This document shows positions 32,715 to 43,460 of a stretch of 64,000 nucleotides of DNA, one piece after another. Position numbers and translations under genes: made by a program. The notes beneath the pieces were generated by a model that saw only the letters and a list, made by a program, of their open reading frames with translations, was not told the DNA's origin and ran no database searches. The stretch is from Cordylochernes scorpioides. Its lineage: Eukaryota; Arthropoda; Arachnida; Pseudoscorpiones; Chernetidae. Numbering within the stretch: the first letter of the stretch is position 1; each line of letters opens with the position of its first letter. Where the stretch lies: NCBI GenBank assembly GCA_030710605.1, contig CP092876.1, forward strand, positions 58,209,252 to 58,273,251. Reading direction: 5' to 3'.

Positions 32715-32864
32715 GGAAAAAATAGCTACATATCAATCAATGATTTATTTAACTCCCGACGTTTCAGTGACCTGCTGTCATTATTCCTTAGGACAGATGA
32801 TAGCAAATCACTGAAACGTCGGGAGTTGAATAAATAATTGGTTGATATGTAGCTATGTTTTTTT
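32715..32864. repeat. Palindromic MITE M2
   Basis: Left arm aatagctacatatcaatcaa ... actcccgacgtttcagtga is repeated inverted at the right (tcactgaaacgtcgggagtt ... tgatatgtagctat). The arms are about 54 bp around a 40-base centre. Confidence 0.8.
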
Positions 32865-33479
32865 TTATTTTTCTGAATCAACTTTCAACCAACAAATGAA
32901 GAGAGAGAGAATCTACAAAAGATGAAAATATTCAAACTGTTTGAAGACATATTCTTGTCAAAGAATAAGAATTTGTAATATTGCACAAGAAGGGAGGCCA
33001 ATAGAAATGTTTGTATAATTTTAAGAGAAAATTTTAAAAATCTAAACTCTCATTCAGAATTGTTGCAATCCTTATATCTATAAAAATGAAATACAAAATC
33101 GATGTTTGTTATCCCGTTGCGCAAAATCTACATAATCAATCATTATAAAATTTCGCATGTAGGTGGCTGAAGATTTCGTTTAACATATAGGCTATTCAAA
33201 AAACTAAAAAGGTTAATGTGCTTTTTTTTTTCATTGTAAAACTAAAAAGTCTTAGTTCCAGCCTTTTACCGCTTGGCGCCGCACTGATCGCGACGATAAA
33301 TGAATTTGATTGATTAATAATTTTACACGTATTTTGTTTAAACGATGAATTTTAGTTTGTTCACACGATTAATATTTTTGAAAGGTAAGATTATATATAT
33401 ATATATATATCTTATATTTAAAAAAAAAAGATATTTTCTGCTTGTATTTTTGGATCATATTGATTTGTATGCTATGGTG
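32865..33479. other. AT-rich flank with a possible Helitron 5' end
   Basis: tctataaaaatgaaatac at 33076 resembles the 5' end of Helitron-like elements in this window. A block at 33235-33320 (ccagccttttaccgcttggc, taaatgaatttgattg) recurs in diverged form at 38140-38215. No gene is seen. Confidence 0.4.
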
Positions 33480-33778
33480 GTGCAGTCGTGGCTAAAATTT
33501 TGAAAGAATAAAAATAATATTGAAGATCATAGATTTCTTTATTTGAGCTGAGTAATATATATGAATAACATAATTTGATAAAAGTAGTGCCTGGCTTAAG
33601 GCGTAAGAATAAAAAAAGAAAAGCTTATTTACATAATGTACAAAAGTTTTGGGTCGGCCAGCCGGGGAACAACAACAATGAGGTTTTATACGGGAAGAGT
33701 GACCTCTGGCGGTCGATTTAGCAGAGTATTTGATTCTATGAAATTATATAATTTAAAATAAAATATTTTAATATAACA
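33480..33778 (-). repeat. Solo LTR-like repeat S, copy 2
   Basis: From tgctatggtggtgcagtcgt to atataaca, about 299 bp, matching 56058-56365 over its whole length. It includes gagctgagtaatatatatga and gacctctggcggtcga. No internal retroelement sequence lies next to it. Confidence 0.75.
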
Positions 33779-34241
33779 TTTTAAATAATACTTTTATATA
33801 ACATATATATATATATATAAACTCTTTGTGAATAATATTAATCGATCGTTATCAAATTTATACGCCCCCGGAACCTGGGTTAATTAAAACTGTATTGTGA
33901 AATTTCGCGCGTAGGTAGCTGAGGTTTTGGTTTAGCATTTAGGCTAAAAGTGCAAAAATTGCATTTCGAATAATCTTTTTTTTTTTCCTTTTTAGAAGGT
34001 AAGATTTTATTTAGTTATTTAGTAATATTAGTTATTTAGTAATATTTTTCAAATTAAATTAATTGGAAATATTATTTATTTCGCAGCTTATTCATATTAT
34101 TTTGTGACGATGTAATTTTTGCTTTGTTTAATTTTAATTAGTGTAAATATAACGATCTACATTTTTAAGATAAGGTTTACTATTTGATTCTCATAAGAAA
34201 TATTCCTATTTTAAGACAAATTGAGATTTAGAACAGTATTC
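33779..34241. other. AT-rich flank
   Basis: Non-coding. gaaatttcgcgcgtaggtag at 33900 is related to aaatttcgcatgtaggtggc at 33149, so the two stretches may be parts of one older repeat. Confidence 0.4.
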
Positions 34242-34365
34242 TGTGCTGAGAACATGTAAGAAAACATGTACCTATGTTTTCCCACGTGACGCAGCGGAGC
34301 GTGACCTTGGCTGCACGGGTGAGTCAGTTGTTATTTTGAACTCTGTATGCATGGACATTAAAACA
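34242..34365 (+). repeat. 5' LTR of element F
   Basis: 124 bp, identical to 37360-37483. The tRNA-Leu-type primer-binding site follows directly at 34366. Confidence 0.92.
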
Positions 34366-34447
34366 TGGTGGCAGCGATAACTGGATAAAATACGAACCCG
34401 TATATTGCAAAATATCGATTTTTGCGTACCTTGGAAGATAATTCAAC

Positions 34448-35431
34448 ATGGCTCAGATTCAACCTCCAGAAACTTTCGACTTCTCGACTCCCAACGAATG
34501 GCCCAAATGGAGGAAGAGATTCGAACGATACCTCGTGGTCAGTGGAATGAAGAAGAAAGAGGAGGCGGACAAGATCGATTTGTTCATGTACTTGATGGGT
34601 GACCGCGCGGATGATATATTTAGGACCTTCAAGTTCGAAAAGGAGGAAGAGGCAACGAAAATTGATTCAGTCCTCAAGGCGTTCGACAGCCACTTCTGTG
34701 TCAGAAAGAATATTATCTACGAACGTGCGAAATTTAATTCAAGAATCCAAGAGGATCGGGAGCCAGTGGACGAATTCATCACTTCATTGTACAAATTGGC
34801 TGATAGTTGCGAATTTGAGGGTCTTCATGAGCAGTTGATCCGTGACCGAATTGTGGTTGGAGTGAGGGACAAAGCTTTATCTGAAAGAATGCAGTTGGAC
34901 AGCGAACTGACTTTGGAAAAGGCGGTGAAAATGGTTCGACAGCAGCAAGTCGACCTGCAGCGTCCCTCAACAAGCCAAAAGGTCAATCAGGTGAAGTTCA
35001 ACTCGAAGAAACAATCACCGAAACAACAACAGCAGCCTTCGAGGAAGAAGGAGAAGTCAGCCAAAACAAGATCACGATGTCCAAAATGCGGAGGTTTCAC
35101 CCACAGGGAAGGACAGGCTTGCCGTGCTGAAGGACAAAGATGTAACCTATGTTCAAAAATTGGCCATTTTGCAAATTGCTGCCCAGATAAGCAGGCGAAG
35201 ACTGCGGAAGTCAAAGCTGTTTCTGAACTTGATGAAGAAATTGGTTTTCTCCTGGAGGTCTCAGCTGTGGAGGATTCATCTAATCTCGATGATGATGAAG
35301 ACGAGTGCAGGAGGCGATGGACAGCAGAAATCCAAGTGAACGGGAAACAGCTGAAGTTCAAGCTCGACTCCCAGGCGGATGTTACATGTGTTCCTCTGTG
35401 TCTCTTCAAGAAGATAATGGGACAGCAATGA
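34448..35431 (+). CDS. Gag and start of protease, element F
   Basis: A 327-residue frame. The N-terminal and middle parts are capsid-like (PNEWPKWRKRFERYL, FMYLMGDRADDIF, PVDEFITSLYKLADSC). Two zinc knuckles follow (CPKCGGFTHREGQAC and CNLCSKIGHFANCC). The end enters the protease: FKLDSQADVTCVPL has DSQ where the catalytic DSG/DTG is expected. The frame closes with TGA at 35429-35431, but the same frame reopens immediately, so the stop falls inside the protease domain. The context is caa TGA cta. The Gag should be able to form particles; the protease is probably defective. Confidence 0.85.
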   Translation: MAQIQPPETFDFSTPNEWPKWRKRFERYLVVSGMKKKEEADKIDLFMYLMGDRADDIFRTFKFEKEEEATKIDSVLKAFDSHFCVRKNIIYERAKFNSRIQEDREPVDEFITSLYKLADSCEFEGLHEQLIRDRIVVGVRDKALSERMQLDSELTLEKAVKMVRQQQVDLQRPSTSQKVNQVKFNSKKQSPKQQQQPSRKKEKSAKTRSRCPKCGGFTHREGQACRAEGQRCNLCSKIGHFANCCPDKQAKTAEVKAVSELDEEIGFLLEVSAVEDSSNLDDDEDECRRRWTAEIQVNGKQLKFKLDSQADVTCVPLCLFKKIMGQQ

Positions 35432-36252
35432 CTAGTGAAAAGTGATATCAACATTAGAGCTGCTGAATTCTCCGAACTTCAGACTGTGGGTATGTTTATA
35501 GCAACGCTGCGAAATGGAAATTATGAAATCAAGGAGAAGATTTATGTCATTCGTCGTTTGAGTGAACCTCTTCTGAGTCGCCGGGCATGTGAGCTCTTGA
35601 ACCTGGCGAGGCGGATTGAAGTGGTTGCGACGAGAATTAACCCGATCAAGGAATTCCCTGAAGTATTTGAAGGACTGGGACAGATCGGAAACCCTTACGA
35701 AATCAAATTGAAACCTGGAGCTAAACCATATGCTGTGCATACTCCTCGACGGGTACCAATACCTTTGATGGAAAAGCTCAAAACAAGATTGGAAGAGCTC
35801 GACAAAGACGATATCTTGACGAAGATTTTTGAAGCTCAACAAGAAGATACGACCCTGAAAGCAGTAGTCAACTACCTTGAGCAAGGCTGGCCAGATAAGA
35901 AGAAGATGTCACAGGCTCTGCTCTCTTATTGGCATGTCAAGGATGAACTCGGCGTTCAAAATGGACTACTGATGCGTAGCTGTCGTCTTGTTATTCCAGC
36001 AAGTATGAAACTGGAGATCCTAGATAAGTTGCACGTTGGGCACTTCGGGATTACAAAAACAAGACTTCGCGCACGTGAGACGGTATGGTGGCCTGGAATT
36101 TTGGAAGAGATCGCGGAAACGGTCAGAAAGTGCAGTGTCTGTATCCAGGAAGCCGTCTCAAAACATGAACCTTTGATACCAACCAACTTTCCTACACGAC
36201 CGTGGCAAAAGATTGGAATGGATTTGTTCAAGTTCGAGAATAAGTGGTATCT
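35432..36252 (+). pseudogene. Protease C-terminus, RT leader and integrase N-terminus, element F
   Basis: The frame continues in register after the TGA. It covers the rest of the protease (ELQTVGMFIATLRNG, LLSRRACELLNL) and the start of RT (YEIKLKPGAKPYAVHTPRRV ... LEELDKDDI). At about 35818 it jumps without a shift to the linker before integrase (FEAQQEDTTLKAVV). The zinc-binding domain follows (HVGHFGITKTRL, KCSVCIQ), then the first core Asp (KIGMDLFKF). The entire RT palm and RNase H are missing through an in-frame deletion. At 36252 a 213-bp insert breaks the integrase. Confidence 0.85.
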
Positions 36253-36476
36253 TTGCCGTAGTGGGGGGGCCCGAGTCCGACTTCCAAGTCGTTCCGCCAA
36301 GAGATCAACACCATAGAGGACCGTACGTCTCTTGACCTCACGGACAATACAGCAGCTCTCAGACTTTAATGACCGAGAAGTCCTCACCTCTTTTTTCTAG
36401 ATTTGATTCATTTTGTCTCATCTTTTATTGTAAAGACGTTGCTGTATCACCTCATAAGCATAAAAAAGTGGTATCT
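36242..36476. mobile_element. 213-bp insert in the integrase of F, with 11-bp TSD
   Basis: The phrase aagtggtatct at 36242-36252 is repeated at 36466-36476. Between them is a 213-bp sequence unrelated to integrase, ending ...gcataaaa. Reading across the two copies shows that the integrase frame was continuous before insertion. An 11-bp duplication with a short A-rich end fits a small retroposed RNA. I do not recognise the insert. Confidence 0.7.
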
Positions 36477-37299
36477 AGTCGTCATTGACTATTATTCTCG
36501 CTTTCCTGAAATGGTTCAGCTGGATCGGCTCACAGCCAGTGTGGTGGTGCGTAGATGCAAATCCATATTTGCCCGACATGGAATACCAGAAACTGTTGTA
36601 AGCGATAATGGGACGCAATTTGGAGCTGCTCGTGAATTTGCAATTTTCGCAAGGCAGTACGGATTCACACATGTCACTTCAAGTCCTCGATTCCCGCAGA
36701 GCAATGGGATGGCAGAAGCAGGTGTGAAAATTGCTAAGTTGATCCTCAAGAAAAATCAAGACCCATCGCTTGGACTCCTGGAGTATCGATCGACCCCTTT
36801 GGAGAACGGTTTCAGCCCTGCTGAACTTCTCATGGGACGTAAACTCCGAACGACCTTGCCAATTGCACCAGAGAATCTTAATCCAAAGTTGGTGGACTCT
36901 CAGACCCTGAAAAGAAAGGAGGGGAGAAGGAGAAAGGATATGAAATCCAGATATGATCGACGCTGCGGAGCTACGGACATGGAGGAGCTATCCGAAGGTG
37001 ACACGGTTTGGATTACAGATATGCGAACCTGGGGGATTGTAAAGAAGAAAGCATCGACACCAAGGTCGTATATGGTTGATACTCCAGTTGGGACTTTACG
37101 TCGAAACAGGTTCCATCTACGAAAAGGATATGCAGTGCAATATCCAGCCGACCCATCGACGCCGACCTTTTCGGGGGAGGAACTGGTTGAAAATGAAAAG
37201 ACCCCAGTTGTGGATTATCCCTCTAACGACTCAGAAGACGGCCAGATAAGAACCCGGAGTGGACGAATTGTTAAACCTGTGGATCGCCTTCATTATTAA
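36466..37299 (+). pseudogene. Integrase core and C-terminus, element F
   Basis: After the insert the frame resumes with WYLVVIDYYSRFPEM, then VSDNGTQFG (second Asp) and the region QSNGMAEAGVKIAKLI. The expected catalytic Glu of 'NG..E' lies in AEAG. The C-terminal part reads SPAELLMGRKLRTTLP, TVWITDMRTWGIV and ends VKPVDRLHY. About 280 residues follow the insert. The only visible damage to this half is the upstream insertion. Confidence 0.85.
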
Positions 37300-37359
37300 T
37301 TATATTATGCATTTAAAGTTTGTAATGTATATATATATTTCAAGTCTTAAAAAGGGGGA

Positions 37360-37483
37360 TGTGCTGAGAACATGTAAGAAAACATGTACCTATGTTTTCC
37401 CACGTGACGCAGCGGAGCGTGACCTTGGCTGCACGGGTGAGTCAGTTGTTATTTTGAACTCTGTATGCATGGACATTAAAACA
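37360..37483 (+). repeat. 3' LTR of element F
   Basis: Identical over 124 bp to the 5' LTR; followed by the TSD TATTC. Confidence 0.92.
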
Positions 37484-37488
37484 TATTC

Positions 37489-38749
37489 TTTTTTTTTTTC
37501 TTATATTTAGAGTAAGTATAAATTTTATTGAAGTTGTAAAAAGTGTATTTATTGAAAAAAAAGGCATGTTTTTTTTCTATATAACTTGCTACGTATATTT
37601 TACTATATGTTTGTTCCATGTAATATTGTATTCTCTAATAGCGTTTATATTGTAAGCAGCAGCTATGCATTTTCAGTAACTGCTTTTTTTTAAGGGTAGG
37701 CTCAATTTTTTTTGCTGTCATTTATTTAGGTAGGGTTTATATTTAAATGCTTCACAATATATAACTGCTCATATATATCTATATGGTACAACCATATTTT
37801 TGAATATATGTATTTAGATATATAGATGAAAATATACTCCTATTTAAATAAAGAAATATACAATCAGCAATCTGACCAATGAGGGAGCCAGAATATGTTC
37901 TACTCATATTTATTGTGCAGAATTTTTCAGCAAATTATACTTTTTTTTGAATCTTCCATTTGATTTTTTAGTCAGTCAAAAAAAAAAATTGGAACACTAT
38001 TTTGCTCCCATTTAATTTAATAAACACTTCATGTATGATTTTTAGAATTGCATTATTTTTAGGCATATTATTTTTAAAAATTTATGTTAGCAAGACATGG
38101 AATGTTGTTAAGTTAATGTACTATTTAAAAAAATTACCAACCCATGAAGCGTTAGCTCCAGTCTTTTACCGCTGGGGTAGCACTGCTAGAGCTAATAAAT
38201 GATTTCGATTGGTGCATACTTTTATATGATGTTTGTTTTTAGGCTAAATTTATTCAAATCAAGATAGCTTTTTTCATGCTTTTGAAAGTTAAGATTATAT
38301 TTTTAACGTTTCATAATACTTTTCACTTTAAATTCTTTAGAAATAATATTGCTTTTTTTCCCATCCTGCAACATGCTATCGTAACTCTGGCTTTTGGCAT
38401 TGATATTTATGTATTATAAAGCACTGTTTGGTACCTTAAGTTCTGGAGAGATTATAATGTATCTACAGATCCATCATGTGGAAATCACACCATAGTAAAA
38501 AAGAACGCATGTAGCTGGTAGCAAAATTTGTGCCCTGTGTGAAGCTAGCGTTCAAAATTTTTTTTTTTTTTTAAGATATTTCAATTATTGGCCTTATTTT
38601 CACATGTTACTAACCCATAACGCTGCTACATATAGGGTTAATTAATAACTCATTTGACATTTTACTTTTATTTAAGGTTTTGGAAATATATATTTTTAGG
38701 TAAAAAAATTGAGGTATATTTTGAAATATAGATAAGAATCACAAGGAAG
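37489..38749. other. No gene; AT-rich, with an old repeat near 38140
   Basis: The block 38140-38215 (ctccagtcttttaccgctgg, gagctaataaatgatttcga) is related to 33235-33320. Nothing coding is recognised. Confidence 0.45.
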
Positions 38750-38921
38750 CAAGATCAAATCCAAATAAATAAATTATGTGTGGTTTCAGTAACAGCATCG
38801 TTACCATCTTCAGATAAAATTACTGAATACATTTAGTAATTTTGTCTTAATAAGGTAACAATGCTGTTACTGAAACATCACACATAATTCGTTTATTTTT
38901 GTTTGGTCTTGCAATTTTGGT
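38750..38921. repeat. Palindromic MITE M3
   Basis: Left arm aataaattatgtgtggtttc / agtaacagcatcgttacc is repeated inverted at the right (ggtaacaatgctgttactga ... cacataattcgtttatt). The arms are about 60 bp. Confidence 0.75.
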
Positions 38922-39279
38922 ATTTTTAAAATTGTCCTTGCCTATTAGAAAATGATGCAAATTTCCTTTTTTCATTATTTACCATTTTAAAAAGTACATT
39001 CTTTTGTTAAAATGTCCAATTTCCCACACTTTTCTAAAACTGCCAACAATAACCTAATAAAAAATTCATCCAAGTCCGGGTATGTCAGTATTGCAGATAT
39101 ATTACATTTATAAAAGTTGCTTAACTATTTAGAGATGTAAGTGCCGGATTTGGTGCCTTTAAAAATGTTTAATCTGGCTGTTTCTTCTTGAACAGCCGAG
39201 AGTGGAGAAAGTGAAATTTTCAGGTTGAGAGGACCATTTTCCTTAATTCACACTAATAATTAGATTTTTTTTTTTCATT

Positions 39280-39470
39280 TTTAGATACCAAAGCCCAGTT
39301 TGGTTACTTGCACTCACTGGAGGGGTTGGACTTTTTCAAGAATCAGGGGCCATTGGGGATTTTTTTTTTTTTCAGAACAAAGTGCCCAAAGCCGGATTCG
39401 ATGATCCCGGGTCGTGGTTTTTAAAAATCAACAGTTTAGACCACTCCTCCAAAACAACACTCTATTCATT
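39280..39470 (-). mobile_element. tRNA-derived SINE, copy 2 (truncated)
   Basis: On the minus strand this reads gtggtctaaactgttgat, ccacgacccgggatcatcga, then the body phrase aatggcccctgattcttgaa and agtccaacccctccagtgag. The order equals that of copies 1 and 3. It stops before the acatgtgtagacatgtgg section, so the 3' part is missing. Confidence 0.65.
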
Positions 39471-39621
39471 AGATGTGTTTGTGAAATTGATTCTTTTTAC
39501 CAGCATTTTCAATTTTGCTATTTGCAGTTTATCTCCATTGTGCTGAAATAAAAAAGAATTAATTACTATAAGTTTTAAAACAGTTGGGGGCTCTATTCAT
39601 TCATGAGCAAACCCCACTCGA

Positions 39622-39656
39622 ACAATACCCGGGCGAAGCCGGGTCCAGTCGGCTAG
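39622..39656 (+). mobile_element. Helitron-like 3' terminus
   Basis: The hairpin acccgggcgaagccgggt is followed by ccagtcgg and CTAG at 39653-39656, then T. It may close an older element that starts near 33076 and now contains solo LTR S, element F, a MITE and a SINE, but that span is inference. Confidence 0.6.
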
Positions 39657-39934
39657 TAATTTATATATACGAGTAATTAAGAAAGATTTTTTTGGTTTTG
39701 AAAGTTTTAAATCAGTATTTGTCTGGGGAGAAGATCCTCTTATCATTTGTTTAAATAATAGTAATAGGAAATTATTACTTGGTTGAGTGCTTATGACTCT
39801 TACAAAAACCACAGATCAAGGATAGTCGCGTGAAATATTCCTCCAACAAAGAAACTCGTTCCAATGTCGAAATCCAGTTATGTTTATATCCCTTTTTTTA
39901 GCTCTGTGAAAATGTAAGAATAATGAATTTATTA

Positions 39935-40128
39935 TAAAATAAATAAAGCTTCCAGGGCTAAGTTTCTTGTACAACCTTTTATTTTCAAGCTTTCGGACTT
40001 GTCATTCCCTCAACAAGATTATCACGTTAACAAATTAATAATAAATACTATTTATATATATACATTATTATTTACATATATTAAATACTTATGATATATT
40101 GAGAGAAAAAATATATATTGCATTATTT
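39935..40128 (+). repeat. Dispersed repeat P with hammerhead-like hairpin, copy 1
   Basis: From aaagcttccagggctaagtt to ttgcattatttctgtgtgaa this matches 49425-49606. On the minus strand it contains UUGUUGA ... CAAGUCCGAAAG. That resembles a decayed hammerhead core, but the invariant CUGA is not present. Confidence 0.6.
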
Positions 40129-40543
40129 CTGTGTGAAAATTGTGCTGCATTGTCCGTAGCAGTAACGGGCCTGCCGCTTCGCTCGTCATCATGCACGTTT
40201 TGCCGTCCTTCCAAGAACCATGAACGCCATCGGCGAACCATTTGGATGCTCATACATCCTTCACCATACACTGACACTAAATTGCGATGAATATTGACCG
40301 CAGTTTCATTTTTCGCCGTGAAAAAACGAATTACAGAACGGAGTTTGTAAGTGGACACGTTCACCAGTGGTAGCTCCATGGAAACTAAAGCGCTACGGAC
40401 TTGCGCGTACGAGTAGCGTGATTTTGAAGGTCACGCGCTTCCAACGCATCCTAGTGACCATTTCTTACACTACTAAATAATTTTTACAACGTTTCGTTCG
40501 CAGAAAAAAAATAGGGTAACTTATTTATTGGATGGCCCTCGTA
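40129..40543 (-). pseudogene. mariner-family element, 5' fragment
   Basis: The minus-strand frame encodes the N-terminal helix-turn-helix region: LRSVIRFFTAKNETAVNI, YGEGCMSIQMVRRWRSWF and NVHDDERSGRPVTA, wording typical of mariner transposases. A terminal inverted repeat, on the minus strand TACGAGGGCCATCCAATAAA, lies at 40514-40543 with TA at the tip. The catalytic domain is absent: the element is cut off near 40129 by repeat P. The DNA-binding region alone cannot transpose. Confidence 0.8.
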
Positions 40544-41101
40544 CATGCATGGTGGATGATACGTGCTGGTTGAACGAAATCTCGAGACTTCAAATTTAAT
40601 TTAATTAACTATTTATAATATATAAACTATAACTATATAATAAATATAATAATAATGAATTTGTACGTCAAGGTCAAATAGTATCATGATTATAGAGATA
40701 TGTAACAACACTTATTCAAAAAGAAGAAAGAGGTATGTAAAGCGGGCCTTAAATGATTTCTAACTGTTACACGATAATTTTCGTTCTAATGCCTCTTCGT
40801 CTATGAATGGGTATCTGGCAAAATGTAGGATTCTATGCTGCCTGGAGTACAAGAGATCCATCTATGCTTCCTTACTGTGGTGAATCTGTATAATACCGGT
40901 GGTCTTAAAAAAGCTATATGTGTGTGGGCTAAATGTAGGGTTACCTTGATTTCATACCTTCAATGTTTGCTCAATCTTTCCTTCTGTGAAGGCTAAAATG
41001 ACAACTAAAGCATACACAAATTTGACTTAATTTAAAATAGATACTTAAAGAAACTATCAAGGTACGTGTGTGTCCGTGTTATATCCAGAAGAATATATAT
41101 A
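40544..41101. other. No feature recognised
   Basis: AT-rich DNA without recognisable coding or structured elements. Confidence 0.45.
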
Positions 41102-41806
41102 TGGTAATTTAAACCAACAACCCCATATTGTATATAACTTATAACAAGATTTTCATGTTGTATAATAGAAACAAATCTGTAAATGATTATACGCATGATT
41201 GTCATGTGTCATTACATCATCATATGTAATGTACTTTGTACAAACTGAGGATAAATAAATAAAACTCTGTAATATATTAAGAGTTGAACTAAATCAAAAG
41301 GTCAAAAAAGTCTAAAATCGAGATAGATTTAGAATTCCCACAACAAAGTATAAAGATAGATTGGAAACTGCCAGGATGGCGCCAGTTTAGAATTTCGCCA
41401 GACGATCCACACTCTTCACATCTGCTGAAATGCAATACTCCCTTTCTCAGAAAAGGTTTAAAAGGCCTCCGTCCTAGCCAAAAATAGAGTCACTTCACCA
41501 TCAGCGTGAGCCCTCGTAGGTTGTCACCAAGGTCCTCCTCATCGACCATGTAGAACAGTAAGAACTCTTCTATCTCCATCTTTCGCTCCTAGCTCAACTT
41601 TTATCTGTTCACGGACTTTCCTAGTGCAACTGTGTCTTCGTTTTGTGTGTGGACATTCCCAAGCTTTCCACTCTGCCTCAACTGCCTGTACTTTGTGAGA
41701 ACTGTAAAAGGTCTTCCAAGGTGCAGAGAGGTACTGGAAAACTCCTTATCCTGACTGTTCCTCTCGGTCAACACAGTATAGTGAGAGTCGACAGGATCTC
41801 ATCACA
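41102..41806 (+). repeat. Diverged solo LTR of the element E family
   Basis: In plus orientation this corresponds to the reverse complement of the element E LTRs. Landmarks are tggtaatttaaaccaac, gaggataaataaataaaact, gtgtgtggacattccc, gtgcagagaggtac and gagtcgacaggatctca. It is flanked by atatatata on the left and tatatataatata on the right, so it was again inserted into TA-rich DNA. Confidence 0.75.
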
Positions 41807-42068
41807 TATATATAATATACCATTAAGATAAGTTAAAACTATAAATATTTGCTAGCAAATTTAAAACATAAGAGATTTGTTTTTAATAAAATCAATAAAT
41901 AATTATCTGAATTATAAAATAGAGAAAAAATCCAGCGAGCTTCGGCAGTTACACGACATATGCTGGGGTAGAAAAAGAATGAGCGACGAAAGAAGTTTAT
42001 AGAAAAGACAAAAGATAGAATTATGATAGTAATTTTACATTAATTAAATACAAGCTGAGGTGAAGATA

Positions 42069-43245
42069 GGTTGTCCCATAAATAATGGCCGTTTTTGGAA
42101 ACACATTTTTGAAATGAAAATATTTACTTAAATAATTTGGCCACGCATGCAAATTATATATTGTTCTAAAGCTTACAGCACGCGCATTCACGTGCAGTCA
42201 TTCTTTGGAAAATGTCACGAATGATAATAAATCTATAATTTAAAATATTGAGCAATGGAACCTAGGAATTTACGCATTATTTTGCTTCACGAATTTAAAC
42301 TTGGAATTTCGGCCGCCCAGGCAACAAAAACATTATGAGGCCTGGGGAGAAGCTTCTTCTTCCGAAATAACCACAAGAAGATGGTTTCATAAATTTAAAG
42401 TTGGCGATTTCGGACTTGAGAAGATCAAGATGGTCGTGGTCGTCGTCCAACCTTCAAAAATGAAGATCTAAAGCCTCATATTGAGTCCAATAATACCTAA
42501 ACAGTGTGTGAGGTAAGTGCAGAGCTTAATGATTTAAAATCAACCAAATTCACCAATTGGCAAAACAAAAAAAAATTATCACAATGGGTCCAGTACGATT
42601 TGAGTGATGATCAACGTCAGCGACGTCTGGAAATTGCAGTTCTTTGTTGGCTCGAAACAATTTTACTCCTTTTTTTAAAACGAATTGTTATGTGTGATGA
42701 AAAGTGGGTTCTTTTTGACAACAGGAATAGATCAAGGCAGTGGTTAGACAGAGATGAAGACCTAAAACCCTTCCCAAAACCAAGCTCGAATTCAAAGCGG
42801 ATAATGCTCATTGTTTGGTGGTCATAGGCTAGATTATTGCATTACAGGTTTTTGAATAGTGAAAAAACGTTATTCTGCTTCACGATAACGAACGGCCACA
42901 CTCTACAATTACGACCCAACAAAAAATTGCTCAATTAGGTTATCAATTTCTAGGTCACCCTCCTTATTCACCTGATTTGTTCCCTACCGATTTCCTTTTT
43001 TTTAAGCATTTGGATTTTTTTTTTCCTGGAAAACGGCTGATCAACCGGAGAGATGTGAAAAACGCCTTTTTGGTATTTCTGGCCTCAAGACAACCAAACC
43101 TTTATGAAAATGGCATAAAAATGTTACCATCACATTGGCAAAGGTTCTGTGATTCTAATGGTGCCTATTTCATTTAAATAAACTCATTTTTGGCTTAGAT
43201 ATGGTGTGGTCGCTCCCAAACGGCCATTATATTTTCCCACTATTT
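42069..43245 (+). mobile_element. mariner element with terminal inverted repeats
   Basis: Inverted ends ggttgtcccataaataatgg at 42069 and the complement of ataatggccgtttgggagcg near 43210-43240 bound a decayed transposase gene. The element interrupts repeat R, whose uninterrupted form is at 46440-46860. Confidence 0.8.
42255..43177 (+). pseudogene. mariner transposase pseudogene (DD34D pattern)
   Basis: It opens MEPRNLRIILLHEFKLG and carries a helix-turn-helix region up to about 42480. The catalytic domain shows MCDEKWVLFDNRNR (first Asp) near 42690. HDNERPHST near 42880 gives the second Asp, and HPPYSPDLFPTD near 42970 gives the third, 34 residues later, as in mariner. The C-terminus reads YENGIKMLPSHWQRF and ends at 43177. 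At least three frame changes and several stops make it inactive. Confidence 0.82.
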
Positions 43246-43460
43246 TTTCCCTTGAAAAGAGATGATAATGTTTTATTTGAACTTTTAAAATTCTGTATAT
43301 AATTTAATTATGTGCTTTTTAAAGCTTATACTAATGACAATCTAGTGTAAAATGGAGGAATGCAATATAGGACATTGTATCAATGAAAGGAACCCAAAAT
43401 ATATTCTATATAGATATCCAATAAAGTTCAATTAAATACAAATGAATTGTAAGCAACAGA

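Larger units (their letters stand above)
34237..37488 (+). mobile_element. Ty3/gypsy element F: identical LTRs, 5-bp TSD, no RT
   Basis: Two identical 124-bp LTRs (TGTGCTGAGAAC ... TTAAAACA) at 34242-34365 and 37360-37483 are flanked by TATTC on both sides (34237-34241 and 37484-37488). The primer-binding site TGGTGGCAGCG fits tRNA-Leu. The polypurine tract aaaaaggggga precedes the 3' LTR. The interior carries gag, protease, a short RT leader and integrase, but the RT catalytic and RNase H domains are absent. The integrase frame is interrupted by a 213-bp insert. The identical LTRs show that this deleted form integrated recently. Confidence 0.93.
41920..43460 (-). repeat. Dispersed repeat R, inverted copy, split by a mariner
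   Basis: The parts 41920-42068 and 43246-43460 together match the reverse complement of 46440-46860. Shared phrases include the complements of gggttcctttcattgataca and ttcgcttattcctttttct. The mariner at 42069-43245 sits in between. Confidence 0.75.
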
